Assembly: GCA_903813345.2 (NCBI GenBank)
Contig: CAIIXF020000027.1
Span: forward strand, 1 to 48,000
Source: Owenia fusiformis
Lineage: Eukaryota > Annelida > Polychaeta > Sabellida > Oweniidae
Direction: 5' to 3'
Length of the DNA stretch: 48,000 bases
Shown: in pieces, positions 44,309 through 48,000 of the stretch
Layout of the letters: every line of letters begins with the position of its first letter
Numbering within the stretch: the first letter of the stretch is position 1
Notes under the pieces: model-generated
The model's database searches: none
What the model saw: the letters and a program-made list of their open reading frames with translations, nothing else
What the model was told of the DNA's origin: nothing
Position numbers and translations under genes: made by a program

Positions 44309-45110
44309 GATCTTATATCCCACCCTAAATCTAAATTGAGCAGTTGTATATCAAGTCGAAGCGTTGTATACGCTGCCCAGGAGTTGTATTCGCTATCCAT
44401 GAGTTGTATATCATTGTCAGACTTGTAGCCTATACGATGAGTGTTGGTTTTATATTGCAGTTATGCAATGCTTTTATACAATCATAAAAAGCACTTAGTG
44501 TGGGATAAAATACAATATGTGCCATCATTGATGTAATCTTGGTCAAATGTCTGCAAAAAAATTGTGAATTGTTCTTTGAATATTTATGACCACTTTAACA
44601 CGGACTTGCAGAAAGTGTGTGTGCATTTACCTTAGCAGGGTCATGTAGAAAATATATAAACATTAAAAGATGAATTATTCTGTATACAAATATACATAAG
44701 GTGACGTGTTGAGATAGATTAGCAATAATTTAATAAATTCAGTACAAACATTTCAAATTCGATTGTTATTATATTTAGAATATTACACTTGGCCATATTC
44801 TAAGAATAAGATACATAGGCCCCGGGAACATGTTTAATCGAGTCGACATATGCATTAGATTTGTCATGAATGTTTGCATTCTCTTGTAAATGGCAGTCTT
44901 GTAAGGGCCCACAATTTCCATTCTAGAATGTATAAGTTGGACTGGAATTTCTGATTACATGGAGCATATATCATAAAAAAGATTTCGGTGGATCATGTAT
45001 TAATATGTGATTGGTTACCATAACAACTAGAGGCTTTCTTTGACAACAAAGAAAATCAAGTCATAGTGAAATGCGATAACTGTAAATGTATTGAAATTCA
45101 AAATAATGAC
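44309..45110. other. Intergenic, no gene seen
   Basis: GAGTTGTAT/GCGTTGTAT words recur at 44342-44440. The rest is AT-rich without ORFs or clear termini. Confidence 0.4.
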
Positions 45111-46500
45111 ATATTTTATTTTTTAATCGATTTCAAAGATTTCAAAACATATTTACAAACGAATCGTGCAGGACGTTTTGGCATTTTGAAAGACGTTAAC
45201 TACTCGAGTTGATCTTTAATCCAAAACACATTTACTTGTACGTTTTAGGACAATGTTATTATATAATGATTATATCATCAGTTATTTAATAAAATCCACC
45301 GTACCATTTGGGGAGTCACGTTGATATCTTGAATTTCATTTGTATGAGTAATATTTGTGTTATTGATCACGATGAGAACCAATGCTCTTCGCCAATTTTG
45401 CAGCATACGTTTGAAAAGTGTTGAATAGCATTACCGAGTCATGAAAAAAAGTTTATGACTTTTCTACTTGAAGTATTTGAAATTCATGATAATGATAATG
45501 ATTGACTAATTCAACTCAATAATGGTCAATTTCAAAGATTTCAAAAATTATGGGTACAGTAAAACCTGTGTATAGTGAACATTCTTTGCCGAGAAAAAAT
45601 GTTCACTGTTGGTAGGTGTTCACTACAGCAATGATTTGATTTCGCGGCATTTTGCCGTATTATTTTGACACTCTAGCGATAAATCTGATAAGGCTGATCA
45701 TTTCAATTTTAATCCAATCTGTTTTTCCAATTGATCAGAATGAGAAAAATATTAAATTGGGTTTTAGCAGATCGAGGTAATAATAGTTAACCAGATTATC
45801 TCCAAAACAATCGATGCTAGACGAATATCCTGTCTTACAAAAACAAAGCTTAGTATTTAGAATTTTAATTAGTCACACCTGTTTCAACAGAAGATGAGAT
45901 CAACATCTCTTATTGACCTTTTGATTATTTTTTGACAGGATAATTCGACTGATTTTGCTAAGATTTAGTGTTCACTGTTCACAGTAGGCAGGTGTTGACT
46001 TTAGGATTGTACTTTAACATGGGAGTCAATGGGAGAAAAGGGTTTTGCCGAAAAAAGTTCACTGTTGATAGGTGTTTACTAAAGAGATGTGTTCACTAAC
46101 TCAGGTTTTACTGTATATAGCAAGACTTTATCTATTTAAGCTGATCAAATATTTTCAAAAACACATTTGTTGGAGCTATGTTATTGTGATTATATCAACG
46201 GATATTATATGCAATTCACGATAACATCCGGATTGTCGACGTTTATAGTTTGAATTTCACGTTTTATTGGGAGTAATAACTTCTGATACTGATTATAAGT
46301 TGATTATATCAGCGGTTATAATATACAATTCAGGATAAGATCGAGGGTGTCGACACTCATGTTTTGAATTATGCGTTTTATTGATATTAAAATTTATTTT
46401 ATTGATTCATGATAAGCTTCAGAGCTCTTCGACATTTACCATTTTGCGACATACGTTTTAATACAGTAGTTATAGATTTTTGAATTCACTTGAATTAGAT
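45111..46500. repeat. Diverged duplicated block, second copy split by a MITE
   Basis: The order of motifs at 45120-45440 recurs at 45535-45554 plus 46116-46470: TTTCAAAGATTTCAAAA, AACACATTT, a GATTATATCAnC segment, TGAATTTCA and a CTCTTCG...GCGACATACGTTT segment. A further partial repeat (about 46290-46390) follows. In the second copy the 45555-46115 element sits between the first two motifs. Confidence 0.55.
45555..46115. mobile_element. TA-flanked MITE with CAGTAAAACCTG termini
   Basis: The left end TACAGTAAAACCTG and right end CAGGTTTTACTGTA are inverted and flanked by TA. GTGAAC/GTTCAC words continue the arms inward with imperfect pairing. It is about 0.56 kb and non-coding, consistent with a Tc1/mariner-type MITE. 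Confidence 0.72.
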
Positions 46501-46592
46501 CAAAAACTCCCTTACTCAATGCTTCACTGATCCTAATGTTGAGTACATAGCTGCTGGGGCTGCTGTACTTCGCCATAGTTCTACTTCATAAG
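46501..46592. other. Short unique stretch
   Basis: No ORF, motif or repeat recognised between the duplicated block and the long inverted repeat. Confidence 0.3.
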
Positions 46593-47384
46593 ATTTGTCG
46601 GCTGTGACGGAGCATGCTATTTTTCATAAAAACACTAAGAACGCTTCACGATTTATTTTTTAACTCATATGTTTCGTTATATCAAAGATAATTACTTACT
46701 CCATGCAATGGATATATCATTTGCGTGTAACCTTCACTTCTGTTTGAAGTCCAATAACGCTAGGAGTAAAATCTATTGAAAACGGCGCCAGAGTATCAAA
46801 CTCTAAAATGTACCATTTCTTTTTTAACTTTTTAATGGCATGATATAGTGACCCGATAATATTAACATATGTTTTCAGCATAACTCTGAATGTATTAATG
46901 AGATATTAATGCATTGGGTCTTTTTAATTTTTTATAAAAAATAATATTAATATTTTTTGTCCGCTGTGACGGAGCATTTTCACAGTTCACATTTGCAACT
47001 GCTCCGTCACAGCGGACAAAAAAATTAAACATTATTTTTTATAAAATAATTAAAAAGACCAAATACATCAACATCTCATTTTTACCTTTATAGTTATGCT
47101 GAAACCATGTGTAAATATTATCGTGTCACTATATCGTGCCATTAGAAAGTTAAACAAGAAATGGTACATTTTGAAGTATGATACTCCGGCGCCATTTTCA
47201 ATAGCTTTTCTTCCCAGCGTAAATGGACTTCAAACAGAAGTGTAAGTTACCCGCAAATGATATATCCATTGCATGGAGTAAGTAATTTTGTATGGTATAA
47301 CGAAACATATGAGTTAAAAAATAAATCGTGAAGTATTCTTAGTGTTTTTATGAAAAATAGCATGCTCCGTCACAGCGGACAAAT
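46593..47384. repeat. Long inverted repeat, 0.38-kb arms with four CGCTGTGACGGAGC motifs
   Basis: The left arm (46593-46975) and right arm (47001-47384) are inverted copies along their whole length, separated by 25 bp. GTCCGCTGTGACGGAGCA stands at both ends of each arm: direct, direct, inverted, inverted (46597, 46959, about 47001 and about 47363). The first copy has one change (GTCGGC). No ORF is seen. Flanks TTTGT/ACAAA belong to the palindrome, so a target duplication is not obvious. Confidence 0.85.
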
Positions 47385-48000
47385 ATTTCGATACCAGCCT
47401 GTTTATTCGTAATCCTTTGGTGATCACAGTTGCGATGTTGACCAACGTGTATACATTTTCGGATTATCAGGAGGGTGTATTCAAAGGACATGTAGTATTA
47501 TGTATTGAACATTTCGAACAATACAAAATGATTCCCGGTTTTCATAAATGATTACAACTTGACTGTCTCGTTGCTTCAGATATCTTAATTGACTAGTTGG
47601 CCTGTTGGGAGAATTGTCGGCTCATGTGCGACAGGTCGAGGCTGCGATTTCTGAATGAAAATATCTGCTATTTACTTTTTCAGAGTTCTATAGCCACATG
47701 ATGTCAGTTTTATAAAAAAAAGTAAAATATTAAGGTGTATCTACACATTGTATGGCACATTTTGGTTATCTTGAGATGTTCCGCCAATATACCAGGCCCG
47801 TAAGACACTTTTCTCCAAGGGGGGTGCGGTTTTTACTAAAGACTAGAGAATATGAAATTGTCAATTTTTGCAGCGTAATTCACATCGCGCGATCGCGTAA
47901 GTCAGGGGGGTCGGTTACTCCCTCAATTGGGGCCATTCAGCCTATTTTGTAGTATTTTATTGTTTTTAGACTAAATATTGAATGAGCAATTTGGGCAACA
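47385..48000. other. Intergenic with a partial MITE-like piece
   Basis: CAGGCCCGTAAGACACTTTT, then CCAAGGGGGGTGC, at about 47792-47828 resembles the left end of the MITE at 31094 (CAGGCCCGTAGCCAG, then CCAAGGGGGGTTC). The matching right end is not seen before the window ends. The 66-codon frame at 47752 overlaps it and shows no domain. Confidence 0.4.

Overview
This is eukaryotic, repeat-dominated DNA. It is AT-rich, has a spliced transposase-derived gene whose introns are full of other elements, and carries mariner-like, piggyBac-like, tyrosine-recombinase and LINE remnants, several MITE-like foldbacks and long composite satellites. This fits a metazoan, most likely a marine invertebrate; I cannot name a species. 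I see no bacterial operon, rRNA, tRNA or CRISPR array. The many short open frames in the first 25 kb come from repeats and are not genes.

1-25634 is one head-to-tail array of non-autonomous elements that I read as Helitron/Helentron-like. Family A has 15 copies and family B has 2. Every copy ends with a short inverted-repeat segment, a perfect hairpin, a 7-nt spacer and CTAG followed by a T-rich (TTA/ATT)n tract. Family A bodies hold diverged 133-bp core repeats, a CCTATCC/CCATCC satellite and a 19-bp GGATGACTCGGC repeat. Families A and B use different stem sequences in the same architecture. Part of the array was recently amplified as 3651-bp units; one unit carries a 453-bp microhomology deletion.

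25635-29713 holds a 0.8-kb inverted-repeat element, then a tyrosine-recombinase pseudogene on the minus strand. A TA-flanked mariner-like element split it exactly in the codon for its presumed nucleophilic tyrosine. A composite satellite element (28013-29246) cuts off its N-terminal side. A short CRE-rich stretch follows.

29714-39539 (plus strand) holds the C-terminal part of a piggyBac-derived transposase gene in four recognisable exons, with introns of about 0.3, 6.5 and 2.4 kb. A one-base frameshift lies in a T-run in the third exon. The introns contain a MITE, three diverged copies of a roughly 0.6-kb unit with an exon-like segment, a small element with a 9-bp target duplication, a LINE reverse-transcriptase relic, a 163-bp-period satellite element and foldbacks.

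39540-48000 contains no recognisable gene. It holds a further satellite element, a TA-flanked element with a 43-bp G-rich minisatellite, several MITEs and a 0.79-kb long inverted repeat.
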